The position numbers and the translations under genes were made by a program. The notes beneath the pieces were generated by a model. The model was not told where the DNA came from, did no database searches, and was given only the letters and a program-made list of their open reading frames with translations. From contig CAYLHG010000012.1 of assembly GCA_964383495.1 (NCBI GenBank), positions 1 to 49,425 of the forward strand: a stretch of DNA of 49,425 nt, given 5' to 3'. This document shows, one piece after another, positions 24,647 through 34,800 of this stretch; within the stretch, counting starts at the first letter, position 1; each line of letters starts with the position of its first letter. This DNA comes from CAWKDC01 sp964383495 (GTDB lineage: Bacteria > Pseudomonadota > Gammaproteobacteria > JABCZS01).

Positions 24647-24665
24647 GGGCGCATAATATGCGCCC
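24647..24665. terminator. Hairpin after the pheST-ihfA-merR operon
   Basis: Perfect 8-bp stem GGGCGCAT / ATGCGCCC with the loop AAT. An outer GTGC/GCAC pair also matches. There is no T-run, so it may be a transcript-end stabiliser or a leader hairpin for murJ rather than a Rho-independent terminator. Confidence 0.4.
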
Positions 24666-24711
24666 AGGCACGTAAGCGCCTTTCCTTGAGCCATTGAGCG
24701 AGCAGTTTCAC

Positions 24712-26259
24712 ATGAGCAAACAACTAGCAAAATCAACAAGCCTTGTTGGCAGCATGACACTGATTTCACGAATTGTTGGATTTGTGCGAGACATGTTGGT
24801 TGCGCAATATTTTGGTGCTGGCGCGCAATATGATGCTTTTCTGGTTGCTTTTAAATTGCCCAATTTTTTTCGTAGTTTATTAGCAGAAGGTGCTTTCTCA
24901 CAATCTTTTGTGCCTTTATTGTCAGAATATCGAGATAAGAAATCACCTGAAGAAACGAAACATTACATCAATGCATGTGCAGGTTCATTAGCATTTGTTG
25001 TTTCCATTGTAACCATTTTAGGCATCTTAGGAGCCCCTTATTTGGTACGTGCTTTCGCGCCCGGGTTTGAGGCATCAGGTGAGCGTTTTGTATTGGCTAC
25101 AGACATGTTGCGCATTACTTTCCCTTATTTACTTTTGATTTCCATGACAGCGTTTGTAGCGGGCGTGTTAAATACGTATGGGAAATTTGCAGCCCCCGCA
25201 TTTGGTCCCACATTATTAAATGTGGCGATGATTGGCACTATCTTGTTTTTAACTCCTTTCCTTCAAACACCTATCATGACATTAGCATGGGGTGTGCTAT
25301 TGGGTGGTGTTTTGCAATTTGTTTTTCAAATACCTTTTTTATCGCACATTCAAATTAAACCGCGCCCTCGTTTAGGTTTTAAAAATGAAGGCGTGCAACG
25401 TTTGTTGCGTCTCATGGTACCGTTGATTTATGGTGCATCTATTTTACAAATTAATTTATTGATTAACACAATGTTTGCATCGATGTTGCCTGATGGCAGC
25501 ATTTCTTGGTTATATTATGCAGAACGGATGATGCAATTTCCATTAGGGGTATTCGGGGTTGCATTATCTACGGTGGCGTTGTCGCACTTGTCAAAAGGGC
25601 ATGCGCAAAAAAATCATACTCATTATAACGATATTTTAGATTGGTCCATGAAATTTGCATGGTTAATTGCATTACCTGCTGCCGTGGGGTTGGGTGTGCT
25701 TGCCAAACCTATTTTGGTTGCTTTATTTCAATACGGTGAGTTCACAGCCAATGATGTTATGCAATCGGAAAAAGCATTAATCTTTTTTTCGATAGGATTA
25801 TTAGCGTTTATTTTAGTGAAAGTATTATCTGTAGCTTGCTATGCTAAACAAGACATGAAAGGGCCTGTGCAAATCGCCACGATCAGTTTGTTTTTAAATA
25901 TTGGATTGAATGCGGTGTTAATGCAATTTTTAGCGCATGCAGGGTTAGCTTTGTCTACTTCTATTTCAGCCGTTGTCACGGGGTTATTGTTGTACATCAG
26001 GATTCGACGTAACCACCGCGTTATTTTTCAAAAAGATTGGCTCATATTTGGGCTGCAGGTATCGATTGCTAATGTTGTGATGGGCCTTGTCCTATATGCA
26101 TTGGTACAGGTAATAGGAGATTTATCCGTATTACATTTTTTGCAACGCGCGTTGTATTTATGTTTATTGATACTTGCGGGGATAGGGAGCTATGCGCTTG
26201 CACTATGGCTCCTGGGCTTCCGTCCTAAGCATGTTTTAAAGCCTATTGCTTTAAATTAG
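24712..26259 (+). CDS. murJ: Lipid II flippase MurJ (MviN)
   Basis: Flips lipid II across the inner membrane for peptidoglycan synthesis. It has 515 residues from the ATG at 24712; an in-frame TTG at 24694 would add six. Fourteen hydrophobic helices are evident. Family blocks include SRIVGFVRDMLVAQYFGAG, LPNFFRSLLAEGAFSQSFVP and YYAERMMQFPLGVFGVALST. The arginines facing the central cavity (in the first block) are present. In Legionella and others murJ precedes ribF; here an orphan gene lies between them. Confidence 0.96.
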   Translation: MSKQLAKSTSLVGSMTLISRIVGFVRDMLVAQYFGAGAQYDAFLVAFKLPNFFRSLLAEGAFSQSFVPLLSEYRDKKSPEETKHYINACAGSLAFVVSIVTILGILGAPYLVRAFAPGFEASGERFVLATDMLRITFPYLLLISMTAFVAGVLNTYGKFAAPAFGPTLLNVAMIGTILFLTPFLQTPIMTLAWGVLLGGVLQFVFQIPFLSHIQIKPRPRLGFKNEGVQRLLRLMVPLIYGASILQINLLINTMFASMLPDGSISWLYYAERMMQFPLGVFGVALSTVALSHLSKGHAQKNHTHYNDILDWSMKFAWLIALPAAVGLGVLAKPILVALFQYGEFTANDVMQSEKALIFFSIGLLAFILVKVLSVACYAKQDMKGPVQIATISLFLNIGLNAVLMQFLAHAGLALSTSISAVVTGLLLYIRIRRNHRVIFQKDWLIFGLQVSIANVVMGLVLYALVQVIGDLSVLHFLQRALYLCLLILAGIGSYALALWLLGFRPKHVLKPIALN

Positions 26260-26272
26260 ATGAGAGATCTGA

Positions 26273-26301
26273 TTGAATTGGCTCTAAGAATATGTTATTC
26301 T
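26273..26301 (+). promoter_or_regulatory. Promoter of the 400-residue orphan gene
   Basis: TTGAAT (26273-26278), a 17-base spacer and TATTCT (26296-26301). Each hexamer has two mismatches from consensus. The start codon is 35 bases downstream, suggesting the orphan has its own promoter after murJ. Confidence 0.4.
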
Positions 26302-26336
26302 ACTACCATTATTTGATAAGCCGTAGTAGGATTGAT

Positions 26337-27539
26337 ATGTTTCGCAGAAAATATACCATTACCCCCCCGCACGTCCCCACGGGGCAGCCGGTTAATCCTG
26401 AGCCGGCGTTATCAAGTACCCATGAAGGTGCGTCAAATAGCGCTCAGACGACGGTTAATGCTCCTATTCCTACTGTTGGGGTGCCAGTGGTTTCGATCGT
26501 TGTGCTGCCAGCGCTTCTCGTCTCCTCTGATCCCTCTCAATCTGCACCTGTTAGTAGGATAGTTTTGGCTCCTGCTCCACCGCTATTCCAATATAATGTG
26601 GGCCCACCAATGCTAGGATTCGCTGGGCTTCCGACCGATATGATCCCTCTTCCAGATGAGGATGAGGCTAGCGAGGTGGAAGAGGTGTTAGGAACGATTC
26701 CACTCTCAGGGAGCAAGAAAGGGAGCAAAAAAGAGACCAAGAAACCGCCTAAAAAAGAAAAAGTAAATCGCTCAGTGAAGAAGAAAGATGCGCTTGGCAA
26801 CACTCAGATTTCTTTCCGCAATGATCAGAGCGTTCGTGGTGTGGATGATCACTTTGATGTTCTGTATAAACTGTTAAAGTTAGATCATAGGAATGATACG
26901 GATGACGGCGATGATGACCTATCTGAACATTCGCCTGTTGCCGCTAATCTTTTTTTTAGTGCAGAGGCGAAAGAGGTGCTTGCGCCAACTGCATTTTCCT
27001 TTAACCTTTTTCCTGAAGAAACACCCCCTTCTCCTCTACCTAGATTTCTCCCTGGGGAAGATAAGCCTGTGACAGATTGCGATGATCCTGTTAATTTTCA
27101 TGACGATGATGATGATGACGATGAAATGAGGGCGTGCAAACGTGTTTCAGATACGTGTTTGCCTCCCGCGCAGAGAGTGAGGCTAGACAATTTTTCGGTA
27201 GCAACTTTTTCTTCACCGGATGAAGTAGGAGATGCTTCGGTGGATGAGGAAGAGGCTGTTGACATTAATGCGATCATTGAAAGCTTTACAGAGGAGCAAC
27301 TGCTTGAGTTGCGTTTTTGGGGTGACAGAGATGGCAAACTCATTAATTTAGTGCACAACCCAGCTAGTATAAAATTTTTAATGGAGATGGGATACAAGGA
27401 TGCAGAAGCCATTGTGCATTATCTTACAGAAGATGGCGGTGGCTCAGTCTGCGCGGATGCAGACGCGCAAGGAAAATTTACAAACTTAAACAACAATGAT
27501 GGTACTGGGGGTTGGTCGTCAAGTAATAGAAATCGGTAG
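26337..27539 (+). CDS. Orphan Pro/Asp-rich protein with lysine cluster, effector-like
   Basis: About 400 residues from the ATG at 26337, which has TAGGA six bases upstream; an in-frame ATG at 26292 is possible. I do not recognise the family. In order: a Pro/Val/Ala-rich N-terminal third; a dense basic segment (GSKKGSKKETKKPPKKEK and SVKKK, about residues 129-154) that resembles a nuclear localisation signal; Asp-rich segments including HDDDDDDDE (about 257-265); and a better-ordered C-terminal region (DINAIIESFTEEQLLELRFW ... FLMEMGYKDAEAIVHYL) that could form helices. There is no signal peptide or membrane helix. It splits the murJ-ribF neighbourhood. I infer a host-interaction role only from composition and placement. 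Confidence 0.6.
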   Translation: MFRRKYTITPPHVPTGQPVNPEPALSSTHEGASNSAQTTVNAPIPTVGVPVVSIVVLPALLVSSDPSQSAPVSRIVLAPAPPLFQYNVGPPMLGFAGLPTDMIPLPDEDEASEVEEVLGTIPLSGSKKGSKKETKKPPKKEKVNRSVKKKDALGNTQISFRNDQSVRGVDDHFDVLYKLLKLDHRNDTDDGDDDLSEHSPVAANLFFSAEAKEVLAPTAFSFNLFPEETPPSPLPRFLPGEDKPVTDCDDPVNFHDDDDDDDEMRACKRVSDTCLPPAQRVRLDNFSVATFSSPDEVGDASVDEEEAVDINAIIESFTEEQLLELRFWGDRDGKLINLVHNPASIKFLMEMGYKDAEAIVHYLTEDGGGSVCADADAQGKFTNLNNNDGTGGWSSSNRNR

Positions 27540-27625
27540 CTGCTCATTTTAATAGATAAATAAATTGATCCCCCGATATCCCGAGTTCAATGTTAAACTT
27601 ATGACATTATTTTTAGCACGAGTAC

Positions 27626-28537
27626 ATGATGGAATATCTTAAAGGGATGCGTATTCCGCCTCATTTGCAAGGCGGCGTGGTGACATTAGGGAATTTTGAT
27701 GGGGTGCATATTGGACACCAGGTGATGTTACAAACCCTTGTCAACAAAGCTAAGTTTCTAAATTCCACAAGCATTGTAGTGGTGTTTGAACCTCACCCAC
27801 AAGCTTTTTTTGCTCAAACCCCTGCGGTTCGTTTAAGTACATTGCGGGAGAAGGCAGTTTATTTTGAAAAATGCGGCGTAGATGCCTTGATTGTCCTTCC
27901 TTTTAATGCACGGTTAGCGGCCTTAACCCCAGAGACATTTATTCAAGTTTTTTTAAAAGAGGCGCTACAGGCTAGGCAGTTGATAGTGGGACATGATTAC
28001 CATTTTGGGGCAGGGCGCAAGGGTGATCTTCAGACGTTGCAAGCTGCGGGTTTGGAAGTGATAGAGTTGGCGCCTGTGATGCTAAAAGGCGAGCGAGTCA
28101 GCTCTACTGCTATTAGGGAAGCGCTACAGGTGCATGATCTTTTAAAGGCAGAGCTCTTTCTTGGGCGGCGTTACAGTATGCAAGGAAAGGTGCGTCGCGG
28201 AGAGGGGCGGGGACGGGAGTTAGGCTTTCCAACAGCGAATATTAATCCCAGGCGTGTGCCTGCTGTGCGTGGGGTGTTTGCTGTAACAGCAAAGACTATT
28301 GATGGTACAATACACCCCGCTGTAGCAAATATCGGTACACGTCCTACTGTTTGTGGTGTTCGAACTTTATTGGAAATCCACTTGTTGGATGGAGAACATT
28401 TGCTTTACGGTGAAAGATTAGAAGTAACATTTGTACAGTATATTCGTAGTGAACAGCGGTTCGAGTCTTTAGATGCGTTGAAAACAGCTATTGCATCGGA
28501 TGTTGAATCAGCAAAAAAAATTTTTGTGATCGAGTAG
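27626..28537 (+). CDS. ribF: Bifunctional riboflavin kinase / FAD synthetase
   Basis: Converts riboflavin to FMN and then FAD. It has 303 residues (E. coli 313). The N-terminal adenylyltransferase domain has GNFDGVHIGHQVML and VVVFEPHPQAFF; the central motif is VGHDYHFGAGRKGD. The C-terminal kinase has GRELGFPTANI. ATG at 27629 is an equally good start one codon in. It is followed 6 bases later by ileS, the conserved ribF-ileS-lspA order. Confidence 0.96.
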   Translation: MMEYLKGMRIPPHLQGGVVTLGNFDGVHIGHQVMLQTLVNKAKFLNSTSIVVVFEPHPQAFFAQTPAVRLSTLREKAVYFEKCGVDALIVLPFNARLAALTPETFIQVFLKEALQARQLIVGHDYHFGAGRKGDLQTLQAAGLEVIELAPVMLKGERVSSTAIREALQVHDLLKAELFLGRRYSMQGKVRRGEGRGRELGFPTANINPRRVPAVRGVFAVTAKTIDGTIHPAVANIGTRPTVCGVRTLLEIHLLDGEHLLYGERLEVTFVQYIRSEQRFESLDALKTAIASDVESAKKIFVIE

Positions 28538-28543
28538 GAAAAT

Positions 28544-31360
28544 ATGACAGACTATAAACATACTTTAAATTTGCCAGACACAGCATTTTCGATGAAAGCA
28601 AATTTATCGCAACGTGAACCGGAACGTTTGAAAAAATGGCAGGATGAAAAATTATATGAAAAAATGCGTATCGCACGTAAGGGTGCGGAAAAATATATTT
28701 TGCATGATGGCCCTCCTTATGCCAACGGGGCGATTCATTTGGGGCATGCCACAAATAAAATTTTAAAAGATTTTATTTTAAAATCAAAAACGTTAAGTGG
28801 ATACGATTGTCCTTATGTGCCGGGATGGGATTGCCATGGTTTGCCTATTGAAATTAATGTTGAGAAAAAAGTAGGTCGCGTGGGAGAGAAAATCAGCGCG
28901 GCTGAATTCCGTAAAACGTGCCGTGATTATGCAATGACGCAAGTTGATATTCAGCGAACTGAATTCATTCGTTTGGGTGTTTTAGGCGATTGGTTTAATC
29001 CTTATTTAACGATGGATCATTTATTCGAAGCAAATGTTGTACGTTCATTGGCAAAAATCATTGCTAATGGGCATTTAGTGCAAGGATTTAAGCCAGTACA
29101 TTGGTGTTTGGATTGCAAATCTGCATTAGCGGAGGCGGAAGTAGAATATTATGAAAAAACATCACCTTCTGTGCATGTCGTATTTCCGGTGGTTGATCAT
29201 ACGCTACTGAATGAAAAAGTACCCCCTTTAGCACAAACACGTTTTGTGAGTGTTTCGTTTGTGATTTGGACAACCACGCCGTGGACATTGCCTTCTAATA
29301 AAGCTGTGTGTTTAAACCCTGATATCGATTATGCTTTTGTTGCGGTGAACCGTGGAGCGGGGCCGGAGTGTTTTATATTAGCAGCTTCTCGTGTGGAGGC
29401 ATGTTTGTCACTGTACGGAATCAGCGAAAAAGAAATACTGGCTATTGTGCCTGGTAAAACCCTTGAACATATTATGCTGGAACATCCCTGGATGGAAACA
29501 ACAGTGCCAGTGATTTTAGGTGAGCATGTGACAGTGGAAACAGGAACAGGCTGTGTTCATACCGCGCCTGATCACGGTGAAGACGATTACCGAGTGGCGA
29601 TGCAATATCACTTAACCATGGACCACCGCGTAGATGCAAAAGGATTATTTTCAGGAAATACACCTGTTGTGGCAGGGATGCATGTATTTAAATCAAATGA
29701 TACCATTATCCAAGCATTGCAAGATGCGGGCCGCTTATTAGCCAGAGAAAATATTCAACACAGTTACCCTCATTGCTGGCGCCATCGTACACCGATTATG
29801 TTTCGCGCAACGCCACAATGGTTTATCAGTATGGAGCAAGAGGGGTTACGCCGCGACGCATTAGATGCTATTAAGAAAGTATCATTTGTGCCGGAATGGG
29901 GCGAAACGCGGATCACTAAAATGGTTGAAAATGCCCCGGATTGGTGTGTGTCGCGTCAAAGAACATGGACCATGCCCATTACCAGCTATATGCACCGGGA
30001 CACGGGAGAGTTGCATCCTAATACACAAGAAATCATGGAAAAAGTAGCACAAGCGATCGAAAAAGAAGGGATGGAGGCATGGTATGCTTACTCTGATGAC
30101 GCATTGGTAGGTGAAGATATTGCGTATTACCATAAAATTCAAGATGGATTGGATGTATGGTTTGATTCTGGCGTTACGCATGCTTGCGTGCTAGATGTAC
30201 GCCCAGAATTACATGCACCTGCTGATTTATATTTAGAAGGATCCGATCAGCACCGAGGATGGTTTAACTCATCATTGATGACACGTGTGGCAATGTACGG
30301 AGAAGCACCTTATAAACAAGTATTGACGCACGGATTTTTATTAGACGGCACAGGACGTAAAATGTCTAAATCATTGGGGAATGATGTGGCCCCACAAACA
30401 GTTGTTTCTCAATCAGGTGCAGATATTTTACGTTTATGGGTCTCAGCAAGCGATTATCGAAACGATATGACATATTCTGCTGAAATTTTAAATCGCACTG
30501 TGGATGCGTATCGTCGAATCAGAAATACCTCAAGATTTTTATTGGCAAATTTAAATGGTTTTAATCCAGAAACAGATTTACTCCCTGCTTCGAAATGCGT
30601 TGCATTAGATCGATACATGATTCGTTACGCAATGAAGCTTCAAAAGGAAATACGTTCGCATTATGACGCATTTGAGTTTCATCAAATTTACCAAAAATTG
30701 CATCATGTTTGCAGTATGATTTTGGGTAGCTTTTATTTGGACATCATTAAAGATAGACAATATACGGCTAAAACAGAGGGTTTAGCAAGGCGCAGCGCGC
30801 AGACAGCTTTATATCATTGGATACAAGCGATGACACGTTGGATGGCGCCTATTTTATCATTCACTGCGGATGAAATTTGGGAGCATATTCCAGGTTATCA
30901 AGGAGACTCTTTATTCACACAAGTATGGTATGACAAATTCCCTGAAGATGTGCAAGATGAAGTGATGACAGATGAGTATTGGGAAGCGATGATACTCGTT
31001 CGCGATGAAGTAAATAAACATTTAGAAGCTGTGCGTAAAACAGGTGCGATTGGATCAGGCTTAGACGCCCAGGTGGTGTTATATGCGAAAGGCGCGACAT
31101 TAAAGCATTTGGAAGCATTAAAAGATGAATTGCGGTTTGTGTTGATTGCATCTAACGCTGACGTGCAGCCTATGGGAAATCGTGCATCCAATACTGACCT
31201 GACAGAGTTAGCAGTGGATGTACAAGTGACAAATGCTACAAAATGTGTGCGTTGCTGGCAACGGCGTGAAGATGTGGGGCAAGTCGATACCCACCCTGAG
31301 TTATGCGTACGGTGCGTGGAAAATGTCGACGGCAATGGAGAGGTGCGTTTATATGCGTAA
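28544..31360 (+). CDS. ileS: Isoleucyl-tRNA synthetase
   Basis: Class I synthetase of 938 residues, identical in length to E. coli IleS. The HIGH motif is in PPYANGAIHLGHATNK, the KMSKS motif in GRKMSKSLGND, and the CP1 editing domain includes WTTTPWTLPSNKAVCLNPD. The C-terminal zinc finger has two Cys pairs, KCVRCWQ and LCVRCVEN. Its last codons overlap the lspA start by 8 bases, so the two are coupled. Confidence 0.97.
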   Translation: MTDYKHTLNLPDTAFSMKANLSQREPERLKKWQDEKLYEKMRIARKGAEKYILHDGPPYANGAIHLGHATNKILKDFILKSKTLSGYDCPYVPGWDCHGLPIEINVEKKVGRVGEKISAAEFRKTCRDYAMTQVDIQRTEFIRLGVLGDWFNPYLTMDHLFEANVVRSLAKIIANGHLVQGFKPVHWCLDCKSALAEAEVEYYEKTSPSVHVVFPVVDHTLLNEKVPPLAQTRFVSVSFVIWTTTPWTLPSNKAVCLNPDIDYAFVAVNRGAGPECFILAASRVEACLSLYGISEKEILAIVPGKTLEHIMLEHPWMETTVPVILGEHVTVETGTGCVHTAPDHGEDDYRVAMQYHLTMDHRVDAKGLFSGNTPVVAGMHVFKSNDTIIQALQDAGRLLARENIQHSYPHCWRHRTPIMFRATPQWFISMEQEGLRRDALDAIKKVSFVPEWGETRITKMVENAPDWCVSRQRTWTMPITSYMHRDTGELHPNTQEIMEKVAQAIEKEGMEAWYAYSDDALVGEDIAYYHKIQDGLDVWFDSGVTHACVLDVRPELHAPADLYLEGSDQHRGWFNSSLMTRVAMYGEAPYKQVLTHGFLLDGTGRKMSKSLGNDVAPQTVVSQSGADILRLWVSASDYRNDMTYSAEILNRTVDAYRRIRNTSRFLLANLNGFNPETDLLPASKCVALDRYMIRYAMKLQKEIRSHYDAFEFHQIYQKLHHVCSMILGSFYLDIIKDRQYTAKTEGLARRSAQTALYHWIQAMTRWMAPILSFTADEIWEHIPGYQGDSLFTQVWYDKFPEDVQDEVMTDEYWEAMILVRDEVNKHLEAVRKTGAIGSGLDAQVVLYAKGATLKHLEALKDELRFVLIASNADVQPMGNRASNTDLTELAVDVQVTNATKCVRCWQRREDVGQVDTHPELCVRCVENVDGNGEVRLYA

Positions 31361-31817
31361 GCATTTATGCTGGATAGGGATTTTTGTGGTGTTGGGTTTA
31401 GATTTGCTTGCCAAAGGCTGGATCAGTCAATTATTGTACGTGGGCGAAGTTCTGCCGCTTTTCCCAGCAATGAATTTAACATTAGCACACAATCCAGGCG
31501 CGGCATTTAGTTTTTTAGCCGATCAACTTGGTTGGCAGCGCTATTTTTTAGCCGGTGTAGCTACTTTTGTAGCAGCAGGCTTTTCGGTTTGGTTATGGTA
31601 TGAACCTTATTCGCACCGTAAAACCTGCTGGGGTTTGACTTTGGTGATTGCGGGGGCCTTGGGAAACTTAGCTGATCGCCTTTGGTACGGATACGTGGTT
31701 GATTTTATAGATTTATATATCGGCCAATACCATTGGCCTGCTTTCAATCTAGCTGATTTATCGATTTGTATAGGTGTTGCGCTGTTGTTTTGGGGAATGG
31801 GAGAGGTTAAAAAGTAG
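31353..31817 (+). CDS. lspA: Lipoprotein signal peptidase
   Basis: Inner-membrane aspartic protease that cleaves prolipoproteins at the lipidated cysteine. The start is at 31353 (MRKHLCWIGIF), with GGAGAGG nine bases upstream inside ileS. It has 154 residues and four membrane helices. The catalytic aspartates lie in ALGNLADRLWYGYVVDFIDLY and FNLADLSI; NPGAAFSFLA is also conserved. In E. coli fkpB and ispH follow; here fkpB is absent and a large ankyrin gene intervenes. At least two likely substrates (an HlyD-type lipoprotein and a small lipoprotein) are encoded in the window. Confidence 0.96.
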   Translation: MRKHLCWIGIFVVLGLDLLAKGWISQLLYVGEVLPLFPAMNLTLAHNPGAAFSFLADQLGWQRYFLAGVATFVAAGFSVWLWYEPYSHRKTCWGLTLVIAGALGNLADRLWYGYVVDFIDLYIGQYHWPAFNLADLSICIGVALLFWGMGEVKK

Positions 31818-31843
31818 TAGGAAACGTAACCTGGTTTTCCGCT

Positions 31844-31861
31844 TAATATAATGTTATATTA
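31844..31861. promoter_or_regulatory. AT palindrome with a consensus -10 before the ankyrin gene
   Basis: TAATATAA-TG-TTATATTA, a perfect inverted repeat followed by eight A. It contains TATAAT (31847-31852) and TATATT (31855-31860), either of which could be the -10 of the downstream gene; no good -35 is visible. A weak terminator for the minus strand is another reading. Confidence 0.3.
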
Positions 31862-31893
31862 AAAAAAATTGAGTACTGGGAAGAGGTGTCATA

Positions 31894-34800
31894 GTGCTAT
31901 CTGAATTACTTGCTGAGTTAACTGCCCATGACTTGCCTCATGATTTTTTTAGTCAAATTTTAAGAAAGACCGGTTGTGCAGAAAATTTCATTGATTTGGT
32001 GAGAGAGGAAGCAGAAACTTCTTTTGCTTATTTGAAGTGGCTTGCAATGGTTAAAAATAATGAAAGCATGCTTGAATCAAACTTAAGTTCTTTTTTAAAA
32101 AAACGCATGGCGTTGATAGGTAACAGTGATTTAGGCTATCTTTCCCTGCCGCATAGTCCCATGAATCAAGTATGTAATGCCATTGGGCAAGAGCTTGTAG
32201 CGTTGAAGACGTCACGAGGTATCACCTGCTCGTTAGTGCAGATTTTAATGCCTACAGTGGCAGTCGAAGACTATTTGCTTGCCTCATCTGATTTGGTTGA
32301 GCTAACAGAAAGAAATGAAAATGGAAGAAGAGAAATAGATTTTACTCGATTTGTCATGACAGATGACTGCAAGGCAGTGATTCCAATTGTTGAATGGTTC
32401 GAAACGCAGGCTAATAGTCAATATGAATTTTTTAATCAATCTTATGTCTTGGATGGGCAATTAGTTTCATTAAGTGAAATAGAAAAAGAAAGACTTAGAA
32501 ATTCAGCAAAACCTGCTTCTGAGGAATTTTTTACTGAATTTGAGTTTAGAAAAAATTTAGAAAAAGATAAAAACACATTGGGTTATGCGTTACAGTATTT
32601 TTGTGATCAGCTTAAAAAACATGGCGTTTATGGTTCGGGAACAAATGAAAAAGCAAATGACGGTGTCTTTCAGTATATCGAACGGTTTGGAAGAGTATTA
32701 AATTCTTTGAGTGATAATGACAGAGAGAAAGTATTTTCGAGTTATGATAATAGAGACATAGAATTAAGTCGTCAAAATGGCAATGGAAAAAGGTTTGAAA
32801 ATTATTGGAGCGTTGTTTCTGGAAATAATTGGAAGAAAGATCGTTCGTCAATGGGGAATCCAACGACATGCGTTAGTGAAAATAGCATATTCTTTTCATC
32901 TATTTTGCATGCAAATCAATTTTTATTTAAAGAGATTAAAATTAATTTTAATAATGATATACTTGCTTCGTCTTCGTCTTCGTCTTCGTCTTCGTCTTCG
33001 TCCTCTGCTCATGGGGGATCAACGTCATTTGATGTTTTTATAGAAAGAATAAGAGGTTCGATTAAAGAGAGAAAGTCATTTTTAGATCAATTTAAAATAA
33101 ATAATAAAAATGATCAAATTGGGGAAAAATGCATTAAATTTTATTATGAAAATAATATTGATTATTTAAAGATTAAGCTCAATTTATATAAAAATTATTT
33201 GATAGAAAATTCTTCATTTAAAAAAAATAAATTTAAAGACATCAATGAATTTGAATACGCAATGTATTATGCTGATCATGCTAACGATGTATTTGGCTGC
33301 ATGACAAATAATGAGTTAGTGGATTTTTATAGAGCATTTATTAGCAAAAATGTTTGGATAGCAATTCTCATCATTAAGCATCCTGGCTTCATTCCGGCAC
33401 CAGAAGCTTTGGTTTCACTTGTAAAAGAAAGAAATGTTTTTTTAATTAAGTGCTTTATTGAAAGTGGACATAATTTAAATCATAAAGTTGAAGGTCACTC
33501 TGCTTTGCATGTTGCGATGACCCTAGGTTTTGAGGAAATTGCAGTACTCCTTATTAACGCAGGAGCGGATCTTTCTGAAAAATATGGAAATAACAACGAT
33601 GTTATTTTAATTTATGCCACTAAAAAAGGATTTTTTAATGCTGTTGAGACGTTGTGTAGAAATAATAAAATTGATATTAATGTTACAGACGCAAATGGGG
33701 AAACGGCTCTACATCATGCTTCGAAGGATGGAAATGAAGAAATTGTTTCTTTGTTGATTGGTCACGAGATTATGTTTAATAAGAAGAGCAGTCAGGGAGA
33801 AACATCTTTATTGTTATCATTCAAAAATGATAGAAAAAAAATAGCAGAAGCTTTGCTGCAAAAAAGAGCGTCGGATATTTCGGTTCCCGACGGAGAGAAA
33901 TCTTTGTTAATTTTTTCCATTATTAAGAAATGGGAAAGATCGATGGGAATTCTGTTGGCAATGCATAGAACAAATCTTAATGCTGTAGATGAGCTCGGGA
34001 GAACAGCATTACATTATGCGGCAGCTGCCGGAGATATGAAAGCTGTTCAATGCTTGGTAACAGATCAAAGAACTGTTTTGAATATTAGAGATAATACAGG
34101 AAAAACACCACTCCGACTTGCTGTGGAAAGCAAAAGACGTGACGTGGTGAATTTTCTTGTTGGAATAATTGAAGTTGATATTTCAGAAAAATATCATAAC
34201 AATCGGCCGCTTATTGTGCATGTAACTATAGAAAATTGGCCTGAGGTAATAGCCCCTCTGCTGAGAAGAAAAAATATTGATGTGAATGCTGTTGATGGCG
34301 ATGGTTGCGCAGCATTGCACTATTCTCTTGAGAGCCAGCATAGGGACGTTTTCCAGTTGCTGGTTTTGGATAAAAGAGTAAATAAAGAAGTTAAAAATAA
34401 AAAAAATCATACACCTATTCACTGTGCTGCTTCTATGTATAGTTGTGAGCAAGCTATTGAAACATTAGTAACGATGGGGGTAGACACTTCAGAGACTTAC
34501 GAAGATGAAAAACCTTTGCTCGTATTGTCGGCTGAGAGAGGTTATGAAAGTGTAGTCACTGCTTTATTTAATAAAGGTGATGATGTTAATGCAGCAGATA
34601 AAAATGAGTTTACAGCGTTGATGAAGGCCATTATTAATAATCATATTAATATTATTGCGTTGATTTTAAGACAAAAAGATCTAAATGTTAACGCAGTAAA
34701 TATGCATGGAGAAACTGCGCTACACCTCGCTGCTTTAAAAGGGAATGAATTGCTCGTAAATCAATTGTTGAGACGTCGCGCTAACCCTAATTTGAAAAAT

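Noticed and set aside
31233..31352. N-terminal extension of LspA inside ileS
   Set aside because: It overlaps the ileS zinc-finger coding region; the ATG at 31353 has a good ribosome site and a normal LspA N-terminus.
32966..33001. CRISPR-like short repeats
   Set aside because: Contiguous hexamer repeat without spacers, inside a coding region.
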